Shown here: positions 33,401 through 45,137 of the stretch, in pieces | How positions within the stretch are numbered: the stretch's first letter is position 1 | How the letters are laid out: each line of letters starts with the position of its first letter | From: Dryococelus australis | Taxonomy: Eukaryota > Arthropoda > Insecta > Phasmatodea > Phasmatidae | Length of the DNA stretch: 64,000 nt | Reading direction: 5' to 3' | Assembly: GCA_029891345.1 (NCBI GenBank) | Contig: CM057009.1 | Span: 300,615,466 to 300,679,465, forward strand | The notes under the pieces: model-generated | What the model saw: the letters and a program-made list of their open reading frames with translations, nothing else | Database searches by the model: none | Told to the model about the DNA's origin: nothing | Program-made: the position numbers and the translations under genes

Positions 33401-33892
33401 TCAATTTGGATACTAACTCGTAATGCACGTGGTTGTACGTGGTTACACGGACATAGAAAACACATGCAAATTACAGGATAAGGACACTTAATACATGGGA
33501 ATGATGAACACTGATGTTTGATGAGCAGAATAATGATGTTTGTAGCATGGTTCGTTGTTTGCCACATGCTTTGGCCTGCCACTTGATGCGATGTTGATAT
33601 GGGCATCAGGGAATTACGAACAATGTGGGATGGATAACTGTAGATTCAATTTATACCAGGTGGGTGCCAGTCCTTGCTCAGCTGAGAACACAATAATTAA
33701 GTGGGTTCGTAGGCCATTCATTCTTAATGTGGCCCTCTGATGTGCCAATGTAACTGATGCTGTTGTAATTTATGTATAACATCCAAGTGGCAAGTCTAGT
33801 TGAGGATATCAGAGCTCCCTCGATACGCTCATCCAAACCAACAACGGGAACTGTTGAGGCTATTTCCCACACCAAGACTGTATTAAGTTATA
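30470..33892 (-). mobile_element. Internal region of a minus-strand LTR element, heavily decayed
   Basis: It lies between the two direct repeats. The 5' side (right) at 33082-33606 keeps an open reverse frame with Cys-rich segments (FPCIKCPYPVICMCFLC, later VLCHENRHCSSHH) that may be a degraded zinc-finger leader. Its DNA is homologous to 27.36-27.62 kb. Towards the left, reverse frames at 30219-30865 are Gln/Ala-rich (a CAA/CAG-type run near 30600) with MELYDVRMKLQQMN and could be gag remnants, but I cannot prove it. No reverse transcriptase or integrase is seen. The many forward frames between 31810 and 33740 appear to be shadows. Confidence 0.45.
31512..31526. repeat. G15 homopolymer
   Basis: Fifteen consecutive G inside the 29.1-35.4 kb element. 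A G12 run at 53095-53106 lies in the element at 45.1-55.3 kb. Confidence 0.95.
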
Positions 33893-35414
33893 CTTTCATA
33901 GGTTAAGTGGTCATTATGCGACCAGAACAATAAGATTATGTACTTAATGAAACAATCAATTTTATTGATTATGTTCCATTGTATGAGGCACAAATATTCA
34001 TATTCTCCAGTGAAATGTGGAGTACTCTAAAACAGATTAAAAATTGCGAACTCCGATACAAATAATTACATGTATATTACACCCCAGATGTTTAATTACA
34101 TGCTGGGTTGTTGAGTGGTACCCTCCCTGGATGAAATACACTTGAAAACGTTCCTAGATTACATATTAACTAGTGATACTCTACATAATTGGTTATAAAC
34201 TTGAAGGTCCGGGGAGGTCGTGAACCGCATGCCTGCTCGATGGGTGAGGCAATCACAGCTGCCCTGGTTATGGCGCAATGCCCTCTGAGTAGCTGGCCAT
34301 TCCCGCCTTTGTATCAAAGTTCCATTATTTGCACTTTATTATTTTAGGTAATAATAATAATATTGATGCTGGATGAATGATTGTGACGTGAAACATAGTA
34401 TGATCTCTTACATACTACTTGGAAAACAGTTAAAGGCACAATAAAAATATAAAACTTTTGTAACTTAAGATGGTTGACTTACTATGTACTTATATTTAGC
34501 AGTGTACAAGTTTCCTGCATTGGCAAATGTGTGTGTGTGTTAATTTACAATTCCTTTTTAAACTTAATAGGTCAATCTGGTAAATGGAAAACATTGATTA
34601 TATTGCTACAATTTAAAACCTCTAAAACATTTCTAAATTACAAGTTATGAAAAAGTGGGGTTAACTCGCCATGTGGTCGTGGCTTATGGCGGCGATCTTA
34701 AGGTTAGGAGCAACCTAACCTCAATGTTCTGTATGCTACTGTTTCGATACATACTGATACTGTCCACTTCTGGCTCAATATTCTGCATGCTATCATACAC
34801 GACATTTAATTCAAATAATACATAAGAACTCTTAAAACTAACAAACAAATGCACTGATCAGGGATTATAATTTCTGTTGGTGCGTTTCCACTCACCTACC
34901 TTATTTACATATGTCACATGATCTTCCATGCATGCCATGCATAGTGTGTGGTATTTAGGAACATATGATTCAATTTCAATGAAACACTGATTCAATGAAA
35001 CAATAAATAATGAAAAAGAACCCTTTGAAAACGCACAATAATTCTCTTAGAATTTCATATGAGTACATGTATTATATTATACACTGGTAATTCAACATAC
35101 TTGTTATTCAATTTGTCAGATTTGATATGCACACTGTGTGTACATTATGATGTAAACAAACGGGACATAAAAATACAAATACAAAAGACTCACTGACGTT
35201 ACTCTAACTATTGGCCAAAAGATCATAGTTATTATGAACACAATATACACTTTAATTTACATAATGCAACTACACACACCACTGATGCGGCCAAGGTCCA
35301 AAATTAACATACACTTAATGTATCTGTTGCATTTAAGTTTAGCTCGGGGCGCATTAGTGCTAAATGCTGTGGCCGAGGTGAACGGACTAGGATATGGAAG
35401 CATGGAAGATGTCA
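33893..35414 (-). repeat. LTR (right, 5' LTR of a minus-strand element)
   Basis: Partner of 29082-30451. On the minus strand it starts TGACATCTTCC at 35414 and runs leftward. I could not identify a convincing primer-binding site left of 33893: a CCCACACCA sequence at about 33867-33875 has the right position for a tRNA 3' end but I cannot assign the tRNA. Confidence 0.62.
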
Positions 35415-35569
35415 TTTTATTTAATAGCGGCATTTTGCACACGTGTCTTTGCGCATCGGTTCACTATGGGTCGTAGTTGCGGAATATAACTCACAAGGTT
35501 AGTATTCCAATGCTGGTTAACACTATTTAAATACATATATAAATAATTGAGGCGGCTTAATATTCATTA

Positions 35570-36375
35570 ATACTTGACACGAACCATCAGTATCAGCCCG
35601 TTTTTCCCCGCCACGGGTATTTACAACCACAAACGACGTTAGTGTGTCAACCTGTGTTTTGTGTGTGATTGTAAATGCACCAATGCAGGGTGGATGTTCA
35701 TTATTGTTTTTGAAATGACCTTTTTAATATTGTGTTTTCAAAATGATATAGTATGTTCACCACGTGCGCACCACAGCGACCACATGTCATATTTTATTTT
35801 GTTTACATTTTGTGAAGGGAAATATTTTGTGTTCTTGTAATATTATGTTGTCGAGTGTAATATGTTTGCAGAGGTGAATGCCATGCACACGAGCTGTGTA
35901 CGGAATATTTTCACGCAGATTTTAAAGGTAAATATTATTTTTGTTGGCAATTGTGATATTTTTTCAAGTGTTATGTTGTGTTCCATCATGTTGCTGCTCA
36001 ATGATATAAGAAAGTCCTTATGTGTAAATAAGATGAGTGATGTGTACACAAATTCTTTCACAATATACATTTTAGTAGAAACCTGTGTCATTAAGAGTTG
36101 TGCAATGTTGTGGTAGTTACAGTGTTAGTGTTTGCTTTCTAAATGCACTTTGAGTGCTCACTATCACTAGGGAGCACTTTAGGATATTCTTTAAGCTTTC
36201 TTAGGCAGGGTTTGTGCATTTTTCGTACTTGATTACTTTTCCCACGTTTATTATTGTATTGGGTGTGCCTCATTTAGCACGCCACTAGTGCTAAATCTAA
36301 CATAATAAATGAAACGCTGGCCAACAGACACATAATAAGTAGGCCACGAAATGTTGCCCACAGACTTCTTGACCA
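35570..36375 (+). repeat. Dispersed repeat R1, copy 2
   Basis: Same-orientation copy of 13950-14810 (landmarks given there), starting about 150 bases right of the LTR at 35414. The frames at 35843-36116 have no family signature and are not conserved in copy 1. Confidence 0.75.
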
Positions 36376-37860
36376 TGCATCCGAACAGAAGGTAGCTATG
36401 TCCTATACTTTGGAGTGCTAACAAATGAAGGCATTTTATCGCATCGAGTTAGATGGTTGTTTTCCGGTAAAAACGGTCACGTGATCATTAGTATGCCAAA
36501 CATTGTTTTGACCCATCCTCACATGTACTTTGATGGGTATTAAAATTGACATTAATATACAACAGTTTTTGACCTAAACGATAATATACACAAAGCGTGA
36601 ATGTGTTTATCTCAGAACTAGATATACATTTCGCCGTTAAATATGTAAAGTTATCAATTACCTACATTTGAATTGAAGTGTTGTATACGGCGTTATGGTT
36701 TATTTGATTCCCATTCCCTATATATTTGCCTTGAAAATATTCCAAGAAATAATTTTCTGACGACTATAGGAGCTTTTCAAAGTTATGACAAATCTTTAAC
36801 AGTACTAAAATCGAATATAATACGCTATTGAAGTCTGTGAGTGCGTCACAAGTGAAGCAGCTATGCGGGAGAGAGACAACTTTTGTTTACTTTAAAATGG
36901 AACAGCTTTGCGACTGCTATATGAACTCACTAGTTGTTCTGAATTTTCTCTAAATTTGTGTATTCTTGCGTTTGTGAAATGTAAATTTGGCATGTAAACA
37001 CGCCTTAAAACTATAATCTATGAAAATGCGTACGAGCCGTGCCATGCGACTCCGATGTTAGTGCTTTCGTATATACCGTTGGTACATTCGTGACAGATAT
37101 CGCACAGTTATAGTGTGTATAGGGATATATTATCAGCGTAAGTTTGTAAATTAACAATTGCAGTGTGTTTAATTTTTGCGGTTGCGATAACAAACGTGCC
37201 GTGAATTTCAGGTCTAACCTGCAAGATTCGTTAGAGGTACAGAAACTTTTATAACACTGCTGATATTTTTCTAAATGCCGATTTGATAAATTTTAATGTA
37301 GGAGTTTATGGAATTCATTTGTTAGTAATGGCAAAAAAAAGTCAGCAGAGTTGCAGTGACAAACAAGAAATCAGCTGTTTATCGATACAAGAACATAGGC
37401 CTACGTCAAAATCGGTTCTCATATTTTCAATAGCTACTGAATGTAGCCTTCATGATTTGCAAATTTCCATGGTTTCTCAAACTCAAACCATGCAATTTCT
37501 GGGGTGACTCAATAAAGACAATTTGACCAATTCCTTCCTTGTATTCCCTTCATTGTGTTCTTGGTTTACCATTCTCTAATAAACCTGCTGTCAACAAGAT
37601 GTTAAGTTAAATAAATAAAGTTTACTTGTGTGTTTAGATGGTTATGTATTTAACAGTATGATGAATTATTTCAGTAAATGACATGTTTTTACATTTTATC
37701 GTTTTCCAAAGGTGGTCAACATAAAGAAAACTAACATAAACCCAATATTTTCCTATAACTATACCATCTGCAAAATAGAAAAACATCACGTGATTTTCTT
37801 TAAACTCTATTTCACCCTTAATGATTTTTAAAATTCTAATTTTGAGGGCAGCTAATTGGA
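36376..37860. other. AT-rich DNA without recognised genes
   Basis: Small open frames (37011-37193, 37283-37507) show no family motif. Nothing else was identified. Confidence 0.4.
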
Positions 37861-37878
37861 CATAAGCTTATTTTAATA

Positions 37879-40260
37879 TTGATTATGAATCATGGATATT
37901 TAGAAGAAAATGTTACATTTTTTAAAAGCCTACTTGCAAATGAAAAATGGGATGATGTTTACAGAACCACCACGAACATCAGTTCCGAAACAGCCAAGAA
38001 TAACCTCTCCAGAACAAACATAATTTATACATTAACTAAACCAAACATTGCCTGGAACAGTTTTATTGATACATTTCTTTGTCATTTTAATCATGCCTTT
38101 CCACTGAAATCTATAAAATGTAGCAGTAGCCCGAAAATAAAATGGATTAGTAAAGGTCCGACAGTCTCAGGGCAGAGGTTAAAAACAATGCATAAAATGC
38201 TAAGAACCCAGGGGACAAACAAAAATTATACTGTAAGCCATACGAAAAATTATATAACAAGTTACTCGGGGTAGCAAAGCAGAAATACAATGGGGGAAAA
38301 AATTGCCTCCTCCTCAAATAAAACAAAAGCAATGCAGAACATTATTAATAATGAATTGAAACCTAGGCAAGGACATGTTAACCTTTCCTTGAAAGTTGAT
38401 AGCAAGAAATATCTAATAGTTTTAATGACTATTTCACAAACATCCCACTAAAATTGCAAAATGAACACAGAGCTACAAATATTAGTCCTGCACACACACC
38501 CCAAAGACCTAACACTTGGAATGCTAACATGCTGTTTTTCACACCTGTCTCTGAAGAAATCATAAATGAAAATTAAAAATTTTAAAAGTAAAAGTTCCTG
38601 TGGAATAGATGAGGTACCTATGACCTAAAACTGCCTTTGACTTACATTTTCAATTAATGTCTTGCCCAAGGAATTTTTCCTGATACTCAAATATGCAAAA
38701 GTAGTACCAATACATAAAAAAAGTGACAAGGCATTGATGGATAACTATAGATGTATTGCTCTTCTTACGTCCTTTTCAAAAATCTTAGAGAAATTGATAG
38801 CAAATTAATTGCAACAATTGTTAATAAAAAAACAAGGTTATTTCATTGCATCAGTATGGCTTTGTAATGGGCAGATCAACAGAACAAGCTATTTACAGTT
38901 TTACTGAAAAAATATTAACTTCTTTTGATAAAAGACAATTCTGAACAGGTATATTTGCAGATCTTTCAAAAGCTTACGATTGTGTCGACCACAATATTTT
39001 ATTGCAAAAACTTTAACAGTTGTGGCGTACGAGGTGTAACCAATAATATGTTTAAATCATATCTTGAAGACAGAAAACAGATCACCTCCATAAGATATTA
39101 TGACAATCACATCACAGATGTTATGTCCAATACCAGAACTACTCGAGTAAGAGTACCACAGCAATCAATACTGGGAGCAATTTTATTCCTAATATTTATT
39201 AATGATCTTACGGAAGAAATAACCAACGGCTCAGCTATAATGTTTGCAGAGGACACAAATATTTTGGTAACTAGTTCTAATAATGCTGTTCTTTAAGAAA
39301 ATATAAAACATACAGTGACTGATATGTCAAGTTGGTTCCAGTATAAAAAATTACTACCTATTAAATGTAAACAAATCTGTACTCATGAATTTCATGAAAA
39401 TAAATAAACATACAATGCAGGATGAAAGATGCACAACAATAGAAGAAGACGGGTTACAGACAGTAAATAGTACTACATTTCTAGGGCTCATTATAGACAG
39501 TAATTTAACATGGAATAAGCACGTTGATAATGTATGTAAAAAATTGAGTTCAATGTGTTTTGCCGTACATACCTTAAAAAAGATTTGTAATAATAATACA
39601 ATACTTGCATACTATTTCTCAAATATTCATTCCACAATAAATTATGGAATCATATTTTGGGGTAAATCGACAAAATGGAAAAAGGCTTTTAGATTACAGA
39701 AGATGATATTGGGATTAATAGGTAATAAGGAAAAAGAAGCCATTGTAGGCAGCTATTTATAAATAACAAAATTCTCTCTCTTTCATGCATGTATATGTAT
39801 CGTAGTATTCTTTTTTTACATGGAAAACATTAAAAAAAGTTAAAAATAGTGATCTACACCAGTACTACACTGGACAAGCTAATCTCTTCACCTGTCCTCC
39901 TACAGAGCCTCAAAATTTACATCAAATCCATACAATGCTGGGGCAAAACTAATAAATAACCTACCCAGTCGTTTGAAATCAATTAATAGTTTACAGAAAT
40001 TAAAAATAGCTGTTAAATTATACTTTTTAAATAATGTCTTCTATTCCGTAGAAGAATACTTACAAATAGATAAAATTTCTATAACGCAGAACAAGACTGA
40101 TATAAGATGACTTCATGTAATACCTCGTGTTTCAATCTAATGTAGACTTTACATATTTCTACTTTAATATCTATATGTAGATGCATGAATTGTAACAACT
40201 TGTACTGTAACCAGATGTAGTCTTAACATGTTTGTAGAGCTGCTAGAATTAATAAGTGTG
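37879..40260 (+). pseudogene. LINE ORF2 (reverse transcriptase), broken
   Basis: Non-LTR retrotransposon polyprotein remnant. The first part (37879-38274) contains NIAWNSFIDTFLCHFNHAFP and IKWISKG, typical of the segment between endonuclease and RT. Then come RT pieces in changing frames: VVPIHKKSDKALMDNY with ALLTSFSKILEKL near 38700-38800, ADLSKAYDCVDHNILLQKL (motif A, with catalytic Asp) at about 38955-39010, VPQQSILGAILFLIFINDL at about 39155-39215, and MFAEDTN at 39240-39260. The normal (Y/F)ADD there has become AED, so the polymerase is dead. FLGLIIDSNLTWNKHVD and YGIIFWGKS follow (39385-39762), and a C-terminal NAGAKLINNLPSRLKS is at about 39935-39985. The endonuclease domain is missing, as expected for a 5'-truncated copy. 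Style of motifs fits the Jockey/CR1 group. Confidence 0.85.
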
Positions 40261-40384
40261 TTAATTATATTATTATCTGTTATATATTTTTATGTTAATG
40301 TAATTGTGTGCAAATATCCATATTTCATAACAAAAAAAATTACAAGTCCTTTCCAAAGTGTATTGGATGTATATGGGATGCAAA

Positions 40385-40700
40385 AAAAAAGTGCTTCGTG
40401 AAACAGCGAATACTCTAGCCGCTACACCACCATGGCCTCCATCAACGTAAGACAGGAGGAGTTGAAGAGAGGTTTGGTGGTTTGTAACAACCAAGGTATT
40501 GAGAGCCAATGAGGGTGAAATATGGCAGATATGGCGCAGCACTGAAATGCAAGGGTGGGGAACACCTCAAGAAAACATGCCAGTCAGCAGCATCAATCAG
40601 CACAATTACTATATATGAAAATCTATGAGTAACCTCACTGGGAAACCAACATTGGTGGAAGGCAAGCGTACTACCACTATGCCAACGCAGCCCCCCCCCT
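40385..40700 (-). mobile_element. tRNA-derived SINEs (one complete-looking, one truncated)
   Basis: On the minus strand the head at about 40690 reads GCGTTGGCATAGTGGTAG, close to a pol III A box. The body is similar to the SINE at 60975-61160 (shared words GAGAGCC or GAGAGCT, GAGGGTGAA, GTGGGGAA or CTGGGGAA, CCAGTCAGCAGCA or GACCAGCAGCA). A second tRNA-like head, GGTGTAGCGGCTAGAG, lies at about 40415-40435, again on the minus strand. Two SINE units therefore appear to sit in tandem, the left one short. The reverse frame at 40442-40717 is a translation of the SINE, not a gene. Confidence 0.62.
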
Positions 40701-42059
40701 CCTCCCCACCTGGGCAAGGGAGGAGAGGGACCTCATTTCTTCAGCGATAATGATTTTTCTTAGAGGAGTGTTTGTTCGTCAAGTTTCTGCAGCGTGGTTC
40801 TGAGATATTGAAACTGAGTAGTTTTTAATGTATTCAGGGGAGGATTCAACTTTAAAAATAATAATTTCACAAGTTGGTAGGTAACCACAAAGAAATTTTG
40901 TCGCAAATGTGTGTGTGGACCACTTTGGCAGTGGTTAGTGCATGTGCGTTTGTTATCCCTAACATTGTGGTGCATGTGTCTTTCACCCATTGTAGTTCAA
41001 CAATGCATCCTAATCTAATTAAACTACCCAAAGTAACCTAAAATGCTGGTGAATAAGTTTTCATACATTTTAATCTACCCATACGGTGGTTCCTTTATTA
41101 TCCCTAAAAGTACATATATAAAAATATTATCCTATTGTAGTTTTCTCTCCCAATGTGAAATTATTTTTAACATGTTGGGCTGAATTGAAATTGTGGCTAG
41201 TGACTGACTAAAGTCTAAGCTACAATCACTGTAGCGTTCCTGTAACCAAATAACAGTGGCGTTATCATGGAAATATGAAAATGAACTGGCTACAACCACA
41301 GTAAGAAAACTGTTACACGACTAATGAGAAACGAGCACAAAAAAAAAACTGTACATGTATTGCAGAAATTTTCAAGCAGGGTCTTGGCTAACCTGATATT
41401 TATTTTTGTTTATATACTTGTGATGAAAAAAGTTTCGCGGGAATCATGTTTCAGGATATTTAAAGTGTGATATGCGTGTTAATAATTGCATTGACTATTT
41501 AAATAAATGAAAATCCTAACTAAATCGCAAAATTCATTTAATTACTATGTTCTTGTTATAAGCTTGCACTGTCTCCGTGGTTGGAAATGTTATCTCGTGA
41601 TTGGCCGGCGCAGAACTCAGCGTAAAATTGAAAATATGCATTCCTTTTAACGCTGCTACCGCGAGCAGGCTGCCATCTTACGCCGCTATGTTGTGTTGCA
41701 GTTGGTTCCATATACAAGTGTGAATTCAATTTTTTATTGTTGATTCTTTCTGTGATTATAGCCGGGGCTTAAGCCCTTGTTACTAAATTGCACTTTTGGA
41801 ATAAGATGTGTAACAATTTTTGTAGATATTGGGAATAAAACAATCCATAAATGTCTGCTGTCCCTCCCCCTTTTTATTTCTTCTGAAAAATTTCTAAAAT
41901 ACTTGATTGTCAAGTGCAGACACTTCAGTAAAAATTTTAATTTCTGTGTTTTAGTTACGTAACAAGGGTAACTTAAACCTGTCCAACATTGTAGATGCAA
42001 GAAACAAAATTGTACCCTACAATAAGGGATATAAATAAATACATACACTTGCAATTAGG
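40701..42059. other. AT-rich DNA without recognised genes
   Basis: The frames at 40760-40990, 41734-42054 and 41777-41962 have no family signature. A C9 run at 40691 borders the SINE. Confidence 0.4.
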
Positions 42060-42850
42060 CTACCGCCCGGTGGCGAGCTCTCTCACCTCTCCTTCACCCA
42101 ACCAACTCCTTTTCCACTCCTTTCCTGAATATACCAACCCCTCTCACAGATACCAATTCCTCCCTCAACACATTCCACTCCCTCACAGACCTCACAAGAA
42201 TGGACTGCCTACCCCGCTCCGTTCTCCTCCACACCCTCTGAAGCTTCTCACTGTTGTTTCCTCTTCCTCTAAACACCCCCCTTACTTAGCTTGCAGTGTA
42301 GCCCTCCCCATCCTCCCTCTTCATTCACCATCCTGTATACCCTGACTAGCCGTTCAACTTACCTCCTGTCCTTCAATGTGCCCCATCCTATTTCTTTCAT
42401 GATCACTAATAGTTTATAGTTCCCTTCTTCCTCATCATCCTGCCCCTGCCTTCTCCACCCACCCTTCACCCATCTTGCTGCCCTTCTCCGCACCATTTCC
42501 AGTTCTCGCACCTCCACATATGGGTCCCATACTGCTGCAGCATATTCTAACATTGGCCGTACCATTGTGCCATATGCCTTCTCCTTCACCTCACAGCCGA
42601 CTCCATTCAGCACCCTTCCCAACATACCCAGAGTCCTTCGTCCCTTTGAAACCACCCTCTCTACCTGTTTTTCCCACCTGAGGTCTCCCTGCAGTACAAT
42701 CCCTAGATACTTATATCCTGCTGCTTCATCTATCTCTTGTCCCTCCCAGCTGTACATGTACCTGCTTATCACCTTCTTCCTTGTAAACCTCACTACCTTA
42801 GTTTTTCTTACATTTATCATTTTATTTTTCCTGGTCCATTTAATTACTTT
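42060..42850 (-). pseudogene. LINE reverse transcriptase C-terminal fragment, minus strand
   Basis: The frame at 42359-42820 shows NVRKTKVVRFTRKK, YKYLGIVLQGDLRWEKQVE, AYGTMVRPMLEYAAAVWDP and VRRRAARWVKG. These are characteristic of the thumb and C-terminal part of Jockey/CR1-like LINE RTs. A frameshift near 42360 is followed by DRR and LVRVYRMVNEEGG. Another shift leads to RRTERGRQSILVRSVREWN (42094-42276), the usual end of the protein. The 5' part is missing: the sequence is cut at about 42850 where repeat R2 begins. This is a different LINE family from the one at 37879-40260. Confidence 0.87.
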
Positions 42851-43335
42851 TTCGTTACCCTGGAGTGTTCACCGCCCCACCGCTCAGACCATTTTAAAAC
42901 ACGGCTGAAACATAATTTTTCATGTAATCTTTTATCGGCTTTGCACCTTATTATCCCGTTGTAGAGCTCTCTGAGCGTATTGTCATAAATAAGTTCTGTG
43001 TACAAGTTTACCTGGTCGGGCTGACCATGTGACTTATTGTAATTATTAACCTCCTATAATTTACTACGAGTGTTCACAGCGTTCGGAGGCCGAAACAACC
43101 CAAGATGATTCTTAATGACGTATACGGGCGGCCAACAACCCGTACTAGCATAGGCCAAACTGGATTTATAGTTGCTTCAAGACTTGGAATTATTCGTCGA
43201 ACAGGAATCACCACAGGAATGACGTCGGAACATCGAGGGGAAGCACCATGGCCGTCTGCCTTCACGACCCCCCAAGTTTCTCGTGCTCTGCAATGGTGCC
43301 CAAACCCGGTATAACCCATCCTATTTTCCAGCAAA
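42850..43335 (+). repeat. Dispersed repeat R2, copy 2
   Basis: Same-orientation copy of 15325-15900. It starts at CCCTGGAGTGTTCACC, directly after the LINE fragment, and ends near 43335 where similarity to copy 1 stops. Confidence 0.8.
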
Positions 43336-45133
43336 GTGACCTAACCTGTCAATCCCCCTCTGTTCTGAAAACTCCACCATGTCAAACTGATTGGATTAAG
43401 TATAAATAATATTACTAAATATAACACTCACCAGAACGGCCTTGTGTGTGGCAGTTTCAAGAACTATACAAAATGGCATCTCCCGCGCCCAAACTGTCAA
43501 CACGTTAAATAAATAAACATACTACACACAACATAAGAAAAGCACTGAATAATAATATAAATAAAAAGGGAGACTATTTGTCTCGTACTTAGCAGTACAA
43601 GGTAACAAGGGAATAATAAAAATAACACATTGACATAACACTTGTCAAAATACACACAACCCTGGAATGTAACATAGTAAACATCAACATTGGCAAGTGG
43701 CCATCAGCTTTAATGTTCGTGGCATTTAGAGGTTAGGAAAGCACGTACCTGTTATGATACAAATAATAAATATTGTGATGTGTGCACCAATGCGCGATAC
43801 GGAACACTTGATTGCAGATGACATTTAACACTTTACACAAAATTACACTTAAGACACTGATAAGGTGGCATTGTAGAAGAAAAATACACATACATAAAAA
43901 TACACAAACACATTTTAAAAGGCCATGAATACACTCTCTACACGAGCACTGCATTAACACTGAAACACACGTGACACTGGTGTGAAGATGCAGGTGCTGC
44001 TTCGCAGTGCTGTGTTGCATCATGACGTCACAGATGGCACGCGGTGGGGAATGGCCTGGGGTCAAGGCGCTGTCCACGTCAGTGTATAATGCAGGACTCA
44101 GCCAAGCGTGCATCATGGTGCCACCAGATAAGAATGCAACCATCATGGTGCGCCAAGCAGAAGCAGCATTCATTGGAGAATATGATATGCCATTAGTTCA
44201 TCCAGGTTTGACATTCCACACACCACTTCAGCACAGGTGTCTGTCATAAATGTTGCATGGCAGCTGCAGTAATGTGCACATAAACATAACCCCAAATGCT
44301 GCTGTTGGTAATGCACCATGCATGAGAACATCAACTGATGTACCCACACCTATCAACTTTGGACGGTAAAAAAAAATAGCGATTTTCCCATCAGTGAATG
44401 TAATACAAAATACTGTGTTTGGGAGAGGAGGTAGTGAACTAAGTGCACATCATTATACATATTAAAAAATTTTTTGTTTAATAATTTCCTTTTTATTGTT
44501 GCAGCAATTTTTGGAAATAAATGTTTATTTATGGTTTATTATTTGGATAGACAAATTAAGTTTGAAATGGCTGGTGTAGCCTTGATTTAAGGTAAATTTC
44601 TTGTCAGGAACAGTTGACGCAGAAAGAGAATATCTCTCTTTAGTTCAGCAGCTGGCCATGGCCTACAGGAACAATCTGCTATTCTTCTTGCATATGTCAT
44701 CAGTATTGCTCTTCATGCTAATTTTCATGGGTAGGGTCTTTGCCGTGGGTAGAACACGTCACAAATGGTCAGTGATAATTGGCGAGTGACTCATTTGTAC
44801 ACATGCGCTGCATATGTGGGCTTGAAGTGTGACTGTGTGCAAATTTTCTTTCTCACTCCTATATTCACTGCACAATATTAGTTTTGGCTTTTCTTTGAAC
44901 TGTTAGAAGTACAAAGATCAAGGAAAACATTGAGAAGGCTCTTAGTGTACCTGCGACAGGTGTGCATGAACATATAAATACTTAAAAAGGGGCAAGATCA
45001 CCCAAAGTTATCTTCGCTCTTTCTGCTCTTTTGCTTCTGCATGAAAAGATGGCAGCAAGAGGATGAGTTCATTCAAGGCAGATGGTGGAGAAATATATAT
45101 TGCCATGTAGAGAAGAAGTATCTTTTCTATTAT
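43336..45133. other. Repeat-derived DNA with no clear gene
   Basis: 43690-44250 resembles, on the reverse strand, the retrotransposon leader at 25.5 kb. The overlapping reverse frame 43733-44173 is not a recognisable protein. A doubtful exon is listed separately at 44596. Confidence 0.4.
44596..44729 (+). other. Doubtful exon-like segment
   Basis: A good acceptor (TTTCTTGTCAG ending at 44609 or just before) is followed by an open stretch encoding VDAEREYLSLVQQLAMAY and a hydrophobic run (LLFFLHMSSVLLFMLIF), then a GGTAGGG donor-like site at about 44729. I recognise no family. The hydrophobic run suggests a membrane segment. It may equally be a chance frame. Confidence 0.18.
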
Positions 45134-45137
45134 GTAG
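45134..45137. repeat. Target-site duplication, left copy (GTAG)
   Basis: GTAG directly precedes the TGA that opens the left LTR at 45138, and the same four bases follow the right LTR at 55294-55297. Confidence 0.8.

Noticed and set aside
31810-33740. Series of forward-strand frames of 60-112 codons
   Set aside because: The element here is on the minus strand (polypurine tract, homologous leader), and none of these frames has a recognisable domain.
43733-44173. 146-codon reverse-strand open frame
   Set aside because: It overlaps sequence that resembles a retrotransposon leader at 25.5 kb, is rich in Cys and hydrophobic residues without a family pattern, and has no supporting motifs.
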